Shown piece by piece: positions 1 to 6,659 of a stretch of 29,780 nt of DNA. The stretch's first letter is position 1; each line of letters opens with the position of its first letter. The notes beneath the pieces are model-generated. The model saw only the letters and a program-made list of their open reading frames with translations, had not been told where the DNA came from and did no database searches. Source of the DNA: JANWLD01 sp036276695 (lineage in GTDB: Bacteria; Patescibacteriota; Saccharimonadia; Saccharimonadales; 2-12-FULL-41-12); contig DASUOI010000001.1 of the NCBI GenBank assembly GCA_036276695.1, positions 1-29,780 on the forward strand, given 5' to 3'. A program made the position numbers and the translations under genes.

Positions 1-2
1 AC

Positions 3-656
3 GGCAAAGAAAGAGTAAAAAGGGTTGCTGCAATTGGCGCAATGGTCGGTACCGCTGCATTAGTAGCAGCAGGCTGCGGCGATGATAATGAAGGAATTCA
101 TTCTAAAAAAGAAGCAAAAGCATTCGCGGTAAAGGATTACGATTTAACATTTGATAAAGCAAAAACCCCTGTGGATAGGTTTGTTCTTCAATACTTGGTT
201 CGCTCGCAAATAGATATTTTAGATAAAAATGCCGGCGATGAAGGCGGTCCGAACAAGTATCATAGATTTGTTTTTGGAAATGCTTGCCTTCAGAATACTT
301 CTTACGATATAGCTGGCGGGCGCATTAGAGGAACTTTCGGCGGCTTTCTTTCAGGAGGTTCAATTAATGGCAGAGTGCCTACAGCAGGAGCAGAGGCGTA
401 TGTCGATCACCGTAATCCAGACATGCTGACTATACAGTCTGGTAATGCAGAGTCTCATGATCTTCGCTTCACGGGTGCACAAGGTGAGGAAAGTCATTTA
501 ACGCCTGCAGATCAACAAACGGAGAATGTTGTGGACTTAACAAACGGTTGTATACCAGCAGGTGAATTTGGATATACTCATGCTGACATGTTCGCCGGTA
601 GTACATCGCCCTTCATAGTTAGAACCGAAGGCGACATGGCTCGACCTCAACGTTAA
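3..656 (+). CDS. Putative lipoprotein, 5' end outside window
   Basis: The frame is open to the left edge. Reading upstream of the first ATG (position 42) adds GKERVKRVAAIGA, so the visible N-terminus is a basic stretch, a hydrophobic core (AIGAMVGTAALVAAG) and a lipobox-like AAGC. This makes a membrane-anchored lipoprotein very likely, with the real start just before the window and lipidation at the Cys encoded at 75-77. The mature part (about 190 residues) is soluble, begins with an acidic linker (GDDNEG), and has two further Cys residues (in ACLQ and NGCIP) that could form a disulfide. I recognise no domain. It ends 15 bases before the acyltransferase gene on the same strand. Function unknown. 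Confidence 0.7.
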   Translation, partial: GKERVKRVAAIGAMVGTAALVAAGCGDDNEGIHSKKEAKAFAVKDYDLTFDKAKTPVDRFVLQYLVRSQIDILDKNAGDEGGPNKYHRFVFGNACLQNTSYDIAGGRIRGTFGGFLSGGSINGRVPTAGAEAYVDHRNPDMLTIQSGNAESHDLRFTGAQGEESHLTPADQQTENVVDLTNGCIPAGEFGYTHADMFAGSTSPFIVRTEGDMARPQR

Positions 657-662
657 TATATT
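657..662 (+). promoter_or_regulatory. -10 box TATATT before acyltransferase gene
   Basis: TATATT matches TATAAT at 5 of 6 positions and ends 9 bases before the ATG at 672. No Shine-Dalgarno sequence is visible. The predicted transcript would start only a few bases before the ATG. No clear -35 box. Confidence 0.4.
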
Positions 663-671
663 TCACGCAAT

Positions 672-1463
672 ATGAGCAGAAACCCTAGCAACCCGGAAGC
701 CTTTCCTGAAAGAATTTTTAAGCCGCCATCTGAAATAGGGCAAAACCATAAGGTAAGACCGCATGTAGCTGCTTTTGTAGCTGCCTGCGCCAAAAGTCGC
801 CGTGCTCTTAGGATGAATGTAGTTGTTGATGGTTTGGAAAATATTCCGGAAACAGGCTCGTTCATTTTTGCTCCGGATCACCACAGTTTCTATGATGCTC
901 TGGTAAACGGGATAATGCTTGAAGACGGTGTGTTTAAAGATAGGGTTCGCGGCGATAGGGAAGTATATTTCAGCGCTAAGTCAGAAATTTGGGAGTTCGG
1001 TCCCGCCCAGATCGTAGGCAGGGCTTTACAGCCTATCATCGAACCGTTGGGAGCCGTAGCAACTCGTAGAAAGGGCGGCGGTACAGAAAGATTTATAGAG
1101 GACTTTACGTATCTTCTAGAGCATCCGCGATCTGATGATGGAGTTTTAGAAATTGCTTACCCTGGAGGCACTAGGGTAGCCACAGGTGCCACAGACAAGA
1201 TACGTACAGGCGTAACACGCCTAAGCAGGGAAACCGGCACTCCTGTAATCCCTGTCGGACAGGTAAATACTGAGCTTGTCGCAAGACAAATGTTTAATCC
1301 TCTTGTGCGGACGGATATCGGGGTAAAGATTGGCGAGCCATTCTATCCATCGCAATTTGACGCCGCAGACCCTGAAGAAGCCGTGGCAAACCAGAACTTC
1401 TATATGCTTGAATCCATCAAAGGACTTACCCGCCAAGCCGGCGAAATGATCGGGCAGGAATAA
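672..1463 (+). CDS. PlsC-like glycerolipid acyltransferase
   Basis: A 263-residue protein of the lysophospholipid acyltransferase (PlsC/AGPAT) superfamily, expected to transfer an acyl group to a glycerolipid at the inner face of the membrane. Visible motifs in family order: the catalytic HX4D block (H70-H-S-F-Y-D75, in PDHHSFYD), a motif III equivalent YPGGTR at 163-168 in place of FPEGTR, and TPVIPVG at 190-196 as motif IV. The usual Glu of motif III is Gly here. There is no strong N-terminal transmembrane helix. It follows the lipoprotein gene by 15 bases and has its own -10-like box. The acyl acceptor cannot be assigned; other acyltransferase-type lipid enzymes remain possible. Confidence 0.8.
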   Translation: MSRNPSNPEAFPERIFKPPSEIGQNHKVRPHVAAFVAACAKSRRALRMNVVVDGLENIPETGSFIFAPDHHSFYDALVNGIMLEDGVFKDRVRGDREVYFSAKSEIWEFGPAQIVGRALQPIIEPLGAVATRRKGGGTERFIEDFTYLLEHPRSDDGVLEIAYPGGTRVATGATDKIRTGVTRLSRETGTPVIPVGQVNTELVARQMFNPLVRTDIGVKIGEPFYPSQFDAADPEEAVANQNFYMLESIKGLTRQAGEMIGQE

Positions 1464-1509
1464 AATGCAACACCTAGCTTCCGTGATTAGAAAAATACAT
1501 TAAAAATGT

Positions 1510-1515
1510 TATAGT
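1510..1515 (+). promoter_or_regulatory. -10 box TATAGT, leaderless-type spacing
   Basis: TATAGT ends 8 bases before the ATG at 1524, so the transcription start would fall 1-2 bases before the start codon. The -35 region is weak. Confidence 0.5.
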
Positions 1516-1523
1516 ATGTTTAA

Positions 1524-2021
1524 ATGAGCAGTTATGAATTTGGGCCATGTGATCGTAGCGAATACAGCGACGGAATAAGAAACAACCTATTCGTAGAAGA
1601 AAATGAATTACAGGCTTCTAGGATTTATACATTTATGTCTATTCTAAGGGGTGGCGGCCATAAATACCCAGCTAAAATTGGCGAAGTCCGTCCGATAAGC
1701 AGAGCCTTTTGGATGTACGAGGTAGACTTCAAAATATTAGGCGAACGTGGTGAAGAGCTAGCCGAAAGTAAAAGTTTATTCAATTCCGGGTTTTATTTGA
1801 GGGAAAGACCACAACAGGAAAGCCCGGGCAAACTAGTTGTCCCAACACTTAAACTGCCTAGAATGATCGGTGGACCCGAAGAGGAAGTGTATACCGGTTA
1901 TTTCAGAGATGCTAAAACCGATGGCCTGCCTGACCCCGCAGAAGAGGCCAGCGCAGAGCTCGGACTGCCTTTAGCCGAAGAGCTGGAACATTCTCGGGAA
2001 CTTCAGCCCATAGCTGCCTAA
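1524..2021 (+). CDS. Hypothetical protein, 165 aa
   Basis: I do not recognise this protein. It is soluble, 165 residues, with no signal peptide or membrane segment. The N-terminal two thirds are mixed alpha/beta in character (for example SRAFWMYEVDFKILGERGEEL). The last 40 residues are rich in Glu, Ala and Leu and could form a helix. The central pattern (a leading start, a VDF strand, then a GFYLRERP strand) could be a small beta-barrel, but that is a guess. It has its own -10 box at leaderless spacing and lies 57 bases upstream of the heliorhodopsin gene on the same strand, so a functional link with the photoreceptor is possible but unproven. Confidence 0.7.
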   Translation: MSSYEFGPCDRSEYSDGIRNNLFVEENELQASRIYTFMSILRGGGHKYPAKIGEVRPISRAFWMYEVDFKILGERGEELAESKSLFNSGFYLRERPQQESPGKLVVPTLKLPRMIGGPEEEVYTGYFRDAKTDGLPDPAEEASAELGLPLAEELEHSRELQPIAA

Positions 2022-2041
2022 GGGTAAACTCTGCCTCCTGT

Positions 2042-2070
2042 CTGGCAGAACCTTCATGAAAATGCTACGC
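2042..2070 (+). promoter_or_regulatory. Weak candidate promoter of heliorhodopsin gene
   Basis: CTGGCA (2042-2047), 17 bases, then TACGCT (2065-2070). Each half matches consensus only partly, but the spacing is ideal and the -10 ends 8 bases before the ATG at 2079, as in other genes here. No Shine-Dalgarno sequence is visible. Confidence 0.3.
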
Positions 2071-2078
2071 TTCTAAGC

Positions 2079-2843
2079 ATGAGCAGAATAACCAACGCTA
2101 GGCTGTTACGCCTTAACCGCATTATGGCGGCTGTGCATTTTGGGCAGGGTATATTGGTTTTACTGCTGTCGCGACAATTTTCTTTGCCTATCAAGACTGA
2201 CTATCTTTTCTATAACGAATCCACGCGCAGTTTAGAAGCGGCCCAACATGTTGTTTTTAATTTGTCTTTGCCGGCTCTTTTAGCCGGTTTTTTCTTTGTC
2301 TCGGCTTTAGCGCACTTATTAATAAGTACTGCTTATTCCAAGGTATATACAAGTAACTTAAATAAAGGCATTAACAAGGCCCGGTGGATTGAATATTCTG
2401 TTTCCGCTTCTATCATGATAGTAGCTATATCTCTGCTGGTTGGCATTTACGATATAGCAATCCTTGCCGGGGCGTTTGCTCTTACAGCCATAATGAACCT
2501 TTTGGGCCTGGTTATGGAAGTACACAACCAAACAACCAAGAAAACCAATTGGCTCAGTTACTGGATTGGTACATTTGCTGGCCTGGTGCCTTGGTTAACA
2601 ATCGCGTTTTATTTCTGGGCTTCGGCCCAATACGGCAACGCCTCAGCGCCGACTTTTGTCTACTATATTTTCGTCTCAATCTTCCTATTCTTTAGCTGTT
2701 TTGCAGTTAATATGATTCTCCAGTACGCTCGTATTGGGAAGTGGCGCGACTACCGCTTCGGCGAGCTGGTCTACATATGGCTCAGCCTGGTTGCAAAAAG
2801 CGCACTAGCCTGGCAAGTCTTCGCCGGAACTCTCCGGCCATAG
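2079..2843 (+). CDS. Heliorhodopsin
   Basis: A seven-helix retinal protein of the heliorhodopsin family (254 residues, the usual length), which sits in the membrane with its N-terminus inside, opposite to type-1 rhodopsins. Helix 3 carries the family hallmark RWIEYSVSAS with counterion Glu105. Helix 7 has SLVAKSALAWQVFAGTL with Schiff-base Lys240. His20 (helix 1) and His79 (helix 2) match the two histidines known near the retinal pocket of heliorhodopsin 48C12. Approximate helices: 10-30, 57-84, 101-123, 125-148, 157-182, 192-216, 226-251. Heliorhodopsins are generally not strong ion pumps; signalling, transport or enzyme-regulating roles are proposed. No retinal synthesis gene is in the window, so the chromophore source is unknown. 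Neighbours are envelope and lipid genes. Confidence 0.95.
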   Translation: MSRITNARLLRLNRIMAAVHFGQGILVLLLSRQFSLPIKTDYLFYNESTRSLEAAQHVVFNLSLPALLAGFFFVSALAHLLISTAYSKVYTSNLNKGINKARWIEYSVSASIMIVAISLLVGIYDIAILAGAFALTAIMNLLGLVMEVHNQTTKKTNWLSYWIGTFAGLVPWLTIAFYFWASAQYGNASAPTFVYYIFVSIFLFFSCFAVNMILQYARIGKWRDYRFGELVYIWLSLVAKSALAWQVFAGTLRP

Positions 2844-2852
2844 CTGGCTTTG

Positions 2853-2881
2853 TGGACAAAAGCCGACATTAGGCTTATGCT
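2853..2881 (+). promoter_or_regulatory. Promoter of DUF378 gene
   Basis: TGGACA (2853-2858, 5 of 6 to TTGACA), 17 bases, TATGCT (2876-2881). Start predicted near 2888, giving a leader of about 26 bases that contains the G-rich ribosome site. The -35 box lies in the loop of a 6-bp inverted repeat (GGCTTT 2846-2851, AAAGCC 2859-2864). Confidence 0.55.
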
Positions 2882-2913
2882 TAAATTACAACAACTAAAA
2901 AAAGGGGGGATAT

Positions 2914-3123
2914 ATGAAACTCAATCCAATTGAGAAAGTAGCATATATATTATTAGTAATCGGAGGCATCAACTGGGGTCTGGTGGGCTGGGTTGACTAC
3001 AACCTAGTAGACGAGATTTTCGGTGTAGGCTCAACTGCTTCCAGAGTTATCTACGCTGTCGTAGGTGTTGCGGCTGTGTATGTCATCTATAGCCTGGCTA
3101 TGATGATGTCCCAAGAAAAATAA
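2914..3123 (+). CDS. DUF378 family small membrane protein
   Basis: A 69-residue protein with two transmembrane helices (about 8-28 and 42-65). It matches the DUF378 pattern well: a first helix ending in GGINWGLVGW, a short NLVDEIFG linker, and SRVIYAVVGVAAVYVIYSL as the second helix. The family is widespread in bacteria and its biochemical function is unknown. Translation starts after a strong purine-rich site (GGGGGG at 2904-2909), and a good promoter lies just upstream, so the gene is probably expressed on its own, independently of heliorhodopsin. Confidence 0.85.
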   Translation: MKLNPIEKVAYILLVIGGINWGLVGWVDYNLVDEIFGVGSTASRVIYAVVGVAAVYVIYSLAMMMSQEK

Positions 3124-3180
3124 CTTTTATTTCTTGGTAGCGAACCAGGCTGACGCCAAAGCCATAGTGCTCCGTAAGGT

Positions 3181-3186
3181 TATAAT
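3181..3186 (+). promoter_or_regulatory. -10 box TATAAT, leaderless rhodanese gene
   Basis: A perfect TATAAT ends exactly 6 bases before the ATG at 3193, which predicts transcription from the A of the start codon. No ribosome-binding site exists upstream. Confidence 0.6.
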
Positions 3187-3192
3187 TAAACT

Positions 3193-3456
3193 ATGAACAA
3201 AAATGTTGTTTTCGTAGATGTGCGCGAGCCGGAGGAATATTCAGGGCGGCATCTTAAGAACGCTATCAATCTGCCGCTTTCCGAACTTGCAGATGAAGGA
3301 AGCAAGCCAATAAGCATTCCCAAAAGCTCCAAAGTGGTTTTATATTGCAACTCTGGCAGACGCTCGGAATTAGCCACAAAAATCTTCAAAAATCAGGGCT
3401 ATAAAGACGTAATAAACGGCATAGACCAAGACCAAGCCGCTGACTTTGCTGCATAA
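3193..3456 (+). CDS. Single-domain rhodanese-like protein
   Basis: An 87-residue rhodanese domain: DVREPEEYSGRHLKNAINLP at the N-terminus (the DxREx(3-4)GHI-type motif) and the active-site loop CNSGRRS with catalytic Cys at about residue 53. It probably carries sulfur as a persulfide in the cytoplasm, as in other single-domain (GlpE/PspE-type) rhodaneses. No signal peptide. The CNSGRR loop has the six-residue size typical of sulfurtransferases rather than the longer Cdc25 type. It is probably translated from a leaderless mRNA. The acceptor pathway cannot be read from the neighbours. Confidence 0.88.
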   Translation: MNKNVVFVDVREPEEYSGRHLKNAINLPLSELADEGSKPISIPKSSKVVLYCNSGRRSELATKIFKNQGYKDVINGIDQDQAADFAA

Positions 3457-3459
3457 AAC

Positions 3460-3738
3460 CTAAACCTGTCCGTCTCCACCGGCACCCTCCGGCCTTAAAG
3501 TTAAGACTACTTCATCAGGGTCGCCACCTGTCACATCTAACAAGCCGGTACCTCTGCGTAGTGGCTCCATACCACCGGGCTTAGCAAAATTCATAAGGGG
3601 CATGGAAAGCCCGTGTATAATCTCTGCGCCTGTCTCAACCTCAGATGCCGACATTTTTGGTTCTGATGCGTTTATAGCTTCGCCACGTCTTTCGTGTCGT
3701 AAAAAAGCTAAACATCTAGATGCATTTCCCATTGCCAT
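3460..3738 (-). CDS. Hypothetical protein, 92 aa, shares motif with 29168-29575
   Basis: I do not recognise the family. Support for this being a real gene comes from two signs: a perfect TATAAT on the minus strand (3752-3747) ending 8 bases before the ATG, and a segment (residues 25-41, SEPKMSASE...GAEII) that closely resembles residues 85-102 of the minus-strand protein at 29168-29575. The protein is soluble, with a basic start (RHERRGE) and a Gly-rich acidic end. It ends 3 bases from the convergent rhodanese stop. It is divergent from the restriction-modification operon, so it may mark the edge of that island or be an older neighbour. Function unknown. A second in-frame Met follows at 3732. 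Confidence 0.6.
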   Translation of the reverse strand: MAMGNASRCLAFLRHERRGEAINASEPKMSASEVETGAEIIHGLSMPLMNFAKPGGMEPLRRGTGLLDVTGGDPDEVVLTLRPEGAGGDGQV

Positions 3739-3746
3739 AATTCATA

Positions 3747-3752
3747 ATTATA
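3747..3752 (-). promoter_or_regulatory. -10 box TATAAT on minus strand
   Basis: TATAAT reads leftward and ends 8 bases from the ATG at 3738, the leaderless-type spacing seen elsewhere in the window. Confidence 0.5.
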
Positions 3753-3791
3753 CATAGATACCGTCAAACCCTACAAAACACCTTTTAAAAA

Positions 3792-3800
3792 TGGTATTCT
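3792..3800 (+). promoter_or_regulatory. Extended -10 of the R-M operon
   Basis: TGG-TATTCT is an extended -10 (TGn plus hexamer). It ends 11 bases before the ATG at 3812 and lies downstream of the ATG at 3791, which is why 3812 is preferred as the methyltransferase start. No good -35 is visible. Confidence 0.5.
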
Positions 3801-3811
3801 TTAGTCGAAGC

Positions 3812-4636
3812 ATGGGTCAAAAAATTCTAGCAAAAATAAAAAAGAAACCATTTTTTTCAGACAATGATTTTGTCTTATATAAAGATGATTCAATAGATTT
3901 TTTAAAAAAATTGCCGGAAGATTCTATTGATATGATTTTCTCCGATCCCCCCTATAACTTATCTAACGGAGGTTTTACCGTCCATGCTGGTAAAAGAGTG
4001 AGTGTAAATAAGGGTACGTGGGATGAAAGCCAAGGTGTAGAATCTGACTTTTCTTTTCATCTTAGATGGATTGAAGAGTGTCACAGAGTGCTAAAACCAA
4101 ACGGTAGTCTGTGGGTTAGCGGTACTTACCATTCAATTTATCAGTGTGGTTATGCAATCCAATTACTCGGCTTCAAGGTTTTAAACGACATCTCGTGGTT
4201 TAAGCCAAACGCTTCACCTAATTTAAGTGGACGATACTTCACGGCCAGCCATGAAAGCTTAATTTGGGCTAGAAAAGATCCAAAAGGTAAACATACTTTT
4301 AACTACCAAGATATGAAAAATGGTAGTTGGCACGAAAATGATTTTATTAAAAAACCCGGCAAGCAGATGCGGAGTGTATGGGCTATAGGTACACCAAAGC
4401 GCGAAGAGAAAATATTTGGTAAGCATCCGACACAAAAGCCATTAGCTTTACTTGATCGTGTAGTTCTCGCATCAACCAATAAAGGAGATACCGTTCTCGA
4501 TCCATTTACGGGCAGCTCGACGACAGGTCTATCGGCCATCAAACACAAGCGTAAATTTGTAGGTATAGATTTAGAGAAAGAATACCTTAATTTATCTAAA
4601 AAACGTTATAATTCATTCAATAAAGGATTACTTTAG
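3812..4636 (+). CDS. Beta-class DNA methyltransferase (DpnA/MboII-like)
   Basis: A site-specific amino-methyltransferase (N6-adenine most likely; N4-cytosine not excluded) of 274 residues. Motif order is beta-class: the catalytic DPPYNLS at 45-51 comes first, then a target-recognition stretch with KGTWDES, then HPTQKPLALL and the AdoMet-binding DPFTGSSTTG near 230-239. The central part (RYFTASHESLIWARKD) strongly recalls M.DpnA. AdoMet-binding Gly-x-Gly is Gly-Ser-Ser here, common in this subgroup. The upstream Met at 3791 is rejected because the likely -10 box lies after it. The stop is immediately followed by the nuclease ATG, so the two are co-expressed as a restriction-modification pair. 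Sequence specificity cannot be read by eye. Codon usage is clearly AT-richer than the ribosomal genes, which suggests transfer. Confidence 0.93.
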   Translation: MGQKILAKIKKKPFFSDNDFVLYKDDSIDFLKKLPEDSIDMIFSDPPYNLSNGGFTVHAGKRVSVNKGTWDESQGVESDFSFHLRWIEECHRVLKPNGSLWVSGTYHSIYQCGYAIQLLGFKVLNDISWFKPNASPNLSGRYFTASHESLIWARKDPKGKHTFNYQDMKNGSWHENDFIKKPGKQMRSVWAIGTPKREEKIFGKHPTQKPLALLDRVVLASTNKGDTVLDPFTGSSTTGLSAIKHKRKFVGIDLEKEYLNLSKKRYNSFNKGLL

Positions 4637-5434
4637 ATGGCTAGTTCAGAAGCATGGGCAAAAATCTTTGAAGATTTAAATATTATTAACCATAATTTTG
4701 ATAAAGAACCGTTTTATATTTCAAATAAGGAAATAAAAGCCAGTACTAGAGGATTTAGCGAAACAGGACAAAGGGAAGTCAGGATACTCTGCAAACAAGA
4801 CAGCAGAAAAGATCGCCCTAAAATTTTTAAAGAAAATAACCTGTTTATTTTACCCGTAAAAAATGGCAGGTATGTAATTGTAAGGGGAGAGGGGTATATA
4901 GACATACCTCAATTAGACAGTGAACCGGTAATTTATGACTCAAAGTTAGATTTTCATCTAGACACTGCAGTAATCGGCAACTCAGAAATGCAACATCTGG
5001 ATATGGCCTATGCCTCTAGTATTATTCGAACATTCATGAACGATCCTAGCCTTGTTCTTACGATTCGTGGAAGAAAATACACTCCCGAGTTTGACTTTTT
5101 TGTTGGAAAACAAAAGGTAGCAGTAAATGGCGTCCAAACAGAAGTTGATGCTGGTTATGAAGGAAAAGAAAAAGTGGTATTAGTCGAGGCAAAGTCTAGC
5201 GGCTCCTCTAACACTCTCATAAGGCAAATGTTTTATCCTTTTAGGCAATGGCAGGAAAGTACAAAAAAAGAAGTCTTTACAATATTTTTTGAAAGAGATT
5301 TAAAAAACGACACTTACAACATTTGGCAATTTGGGTTTGAAGACAAAAAAGACTATAACAGTATTAAATTGTTGAGATCTGAGAGGTATAAGTTAATACA
5401 TAAAAAATTCGAAGAAAAACCATCTATAAAATAG
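4637..5434 (+). CDS. Putative type II restriction endonuclease, PD-(D/E)XK fold
   Basis: A 265-residue protein directly abutting the methyltransferase stop with zero spacing. The second half carries a plausible nuclease core: TEVDAGYEG (Glu169, Asp171) followed 13 residues later by VLVEAKS (Glu184, Lys186), which fits D-Xn-E-X-K, then a helix RQMFYPFRQWQ. The N-terminal half (ISNKEIKASTRGFSETGQREVRIL) may help recognise DNA. I cannot name the family. The call depends on this motif and on the partner gene; the target should be the site methylated by the upstream enzyme. AT-rich like its partner. It is full length by appearance, so the system is probably active. Confidence 0.8.
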   Translation: MASSEAWAKIFEDLNIINHNFDKEPFYISNKEIKASTRGFSETGQREVRILCKQDSRKDRPKIFKENNLFILPVKNGRYVIVRGEGYIDIPQLDSEPVIYDSKLDFHLDTAVIGNSEMQHLDMAYASSIIRTFMNDPSLVLTIRGRKYTPEFDFFVGKQKVAVNGVQTEVDAGYEGKEKVVLVEAKSSGSSNTLIRQMFYPFRQWQESTKKEVFTIFFERDLKNDTYNIWQFGFEDKKDYNSIKLLRSERYKLIHKKFEEKPSIK

Positions 5435-5501
5435 CAAAATTTCTCAAAACCTGACTAAATTTAAAAAATCAGAAGAACCTAGGCTATACGGCGGACGATT
5501 T

Positions 5502-5702
5502 CTAGGATGATTCCCAGTAAGAGTTGTATATGTGGTTATCGAATGGGGCATAATAGTCTAGCACTTGAATATCATAGTTCTTGGCGGCCCTTATAACGTC
5601 TTTAGTAGGGATAAGAACCATTTTTCCGTTATTGGTGTACGTTGCAACCCCTATCAAAGAAGCTACTATCAATATTCCCAGCACATGGTCTCTATAAAAC
5701 AT
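5502..5702 (-). CDS. Small single-pass membrane or secreted protein, 66 aa
   Basis: I do not recognise this protein. Residues 7-22 (VLGILIVASLIGVATY) form one hydrophobic helix, an uncleaved anchor or signal peptide, followed by about 44 residues rich in Tyr and Asn that should lie outside the cell. AAGGA (plus-strand 5708-5712) is 7 bases before the ATG and a TATAGA-like box lies further upstream (5726-5721), divergent from the promoter of the next gene. These signals make it a believable gene, but size and lack of a known family keep confidence moderate. It is convergent with the restriction nuclease gene. Confidence 0.5.
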   Translation of the reverse strand: MFYRDHVLGILIVASLIGVATYTNNGKMVLIPTKDVIRAAKNYDIQVLDYYAPFDNHIYNSYWESS

Positions 5703-5736
5703 ATTTTTTCCTTAAATACATCTATATCATACCCTT

Positions 5737-5742
5737 TATAAT
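5737..5742 (+). promoter_or_regulatory. -10 box TATAAT, leaderless spacing
   Basis: A perfect TATAAT ends 7 bases before the ATG at 5750. It shares a divergent control region with the minus-strand gene ending its leader at 5702. Confidence 0.6.
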
Positions 5743-5749
5743 AAATAAT

Positions 5750-6022
5750 ATGCAGATTGAGCTAAAGAAAATAGAAGACAGCAGTGTTGATTACGCTTTT
5801 AACGTAGAAATAGACGATTATAAATACAAAGTTACTTTTACAGATGCATATTATAAGAAACTAACGGACGGAAAGATTGGTCCTGAGGAACTAGTAAAAA
5901 AATCTTTTGAGTTTTTATTAGAGCGGGAAGCACCGAGCTCAATACTAGCGGAGTTTGACCTGCCGACCATACAGAAATACTTTCCTGAATACGAATCTAC
6001 GGTAGCAAGGAAAGAAGTATAA
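5750..6022 (+). CDS. Hypothetical protein, 90 aa
   Basis: I do not recognise a named family. The start at 5750 is chosen over an upstream Met at 5642 because a perfect TATAAT lies between them and because the extra 36 residues would cover the divergent gene's promoter. The 90-residue product is soluble and charged: two beta strands (AFNVEIDDYKYKVTFTD), a YYKKLTDGKIGPEELVKKSFEFLLER helix and IQKYFPEYE at the end. The layout resembles a small alpha-beta domain that might bind a partner protein. It is followed after 7 bases by a membrane protein gene. Confidence 0.7.
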   Translation: MQIELKKIEDSSVDYAFNVEIDDYKYKVTFTDAYYKKLTDGKIGPEELVKKSFEFLLEREAPSSILAEFDLPTIQKYFPEYESTVARKEV

Positions 6023-6023
6023 T
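6018..6023 (+). promoter_or_regulatory. TATAAT overlapping upstream stop codon
   Basis: TATAAT overlaps the stop of the preceding gene and ends 6 bases before the TTG at 6030. This supports a leaderless TTG start. Alternatively the gene is co-transcribed with the preceding one. Confidence 0.45.
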
Positions 6024-6029
6024 AAAGGC

Positions 6030-6305
6030 TTGGATAAACGCAATATAACTAAATTCTTCAAAAACAGTAACGGAAGAGTAGTTATTGTTCAATGGCCCAA
6101 TGCGTTTGTTTTAATTTGGGCGGGCTTGAGCATGCTATCTAAAGTAGCAAACGATGAAATAAGCGCAAACATTGCTTTACTAGCAACAATCTCTCTGTTA
6201 ATCTGGGCTTATTTGGAAATAAAAAACGGTGAAAGCCCATTCCGGCGAGTATTGGGAGCGATTGTCCTTATATTTATAGTCATAGGAATAATCAAATCGT
6301 TTTAA
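6030..6305 (+). CDS. Small membrane protein, 91 aa, TTG start
   Basis: I do not recognise the family. The product has a basic N-terminus (DKRNITKFFKNSNGR) and three hydrophobic helices (about 23-38, 45-62 and 72-89). The TTG start is chosen because it lies 7 bases after the preceding stop, 6 bases after a TATAAT, and keeps the basic N-terminal stretch; the first ATG comes only at residue 35 inside helix 1. No ribosome site at normal spacing exists. It is convergent with the GlsB-like gene, with only 2 bases between the stops. Confidence 0.65.
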   Translation: MDKRNITKFFKNSNGRVVIVQWPNAFVLIWAGLSMLSKVANDEISANIALLATISLLIWAYLEIKNGESPFRRVLGAIVLIFIVIGIIKSF

Positions 6306-6307
6306 AT

Positions 6308-6565
6308 CTATTCCTTGGGGTGGCTAAATAAGCCTACGAACCAAAGCAGAACTATCGCGCCGCCTAGGGCTAGAAGGAAACTATATAGGTTAAAGCCAGT
6401 TATACCCTCGCCGCCAAGCATATTGGCGACGAAACCGCCTATGAAGGCACCTATTACGCCGACTATTATGTTGGTTATGATGCCCATGCGACCGTTGTCG
6501 CCGGTTATCATGGATGCGAGCCACCCTGCCAAACCGCCAAAGATGATAAAAACTAATATTCCCAT
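6308..6565 (-). CDS. GlsB/YeaQ/YmgE family membrane protein
   Basis: An 85-residue three-helix protein of the transglycosylase-associated (GlsB/YeaQ/YmgE) family. It shows the expected Gly-rich pattern: FGGLAGWLASMITGD at the end of helix 1, NIIVGVIGAFIGGFVANML in helix 2, and ALGGAIVLLWFVGLF in helix 3. Family members are linked to stress and the cell envelope, though the exact role is unsettled. A strong AAGGAGGT (plus-strand 6571-6578) precedes the ATG by 5 bases, and a TATAGT box (6596-6591) lies upstream, so it has an ordinary leadered promoter. Confidence 0.9.
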   Translation of the reverse strand: MGILVFIIFGGLAGWLASMITGDNGRMGIITNIIVGVIGAFIGGFVANMLGGEGITGFNLYSFLLALGGAIVLLWFVGLFSHPKE

Positions 6566-6590
6566 AAACTACCTCCTTATTAATATTCTT

Positions 6591-6596
6591 ACTATA
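6591..6596 (-). promoter_or_regulatory. -10 box TATAGT of GlsB-like gene
   Basis: TATAGT on the minus strand, giving a start near 6584 and a leader of about 19 bases holding the AAGGAGGT site. The -35 box is not clear. Confidence 0.4.
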
Positions 6597-6638
6597 GAGA
6601 GATATAAAGCGACTGTATGTAAGATTCTATATAGTATT

Positions 6639-6656
6639 TTGTAAAATTTCTTACAA
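6639..6656. promoter_or_regulatory. Inverted repeat TTGTAA-N6-TTACAA (candidate operator)
   Basis: An 18-bp element with perfect 6-bp arms sits 3 bases upstream of the TATAAT at 6660 and covers the -35 position. It shares its first 11 bases with the 16-bp palindrome at 7438-7453. Its position suits a repressor site. Confidence 0.45.
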
Positions 6657-6659
6657 AGG

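Noticed and set aside
2823..2838. GCCGGA-ACTC-TCCGGC hairpin at the heliorhodopsin 3' end
   Set aside because: It is inside the coding end, with no T run after it, so it is not convincing as a terminator.
3791..3811. Upstream ATG for the methyltransferase
   Set aside because: The likely extended -10 (3792-3800) lies after it, so it would not be transcribed; the start at 3812 fits better.
5642..5749. Longer N-terminus for the gene at 5750
   Set aside because: It would run through the divergent promoter and upstream of a perfect TATAAT at 5737-5742; the added residues are hydrophobic and unlike the rest.
6315..6644. 109-codon plus-strand open frame
   Set aside because: Antisense to the GlsB-like gene; Pro- and Thr-rich composition mirrors the Gly-rich true frame.
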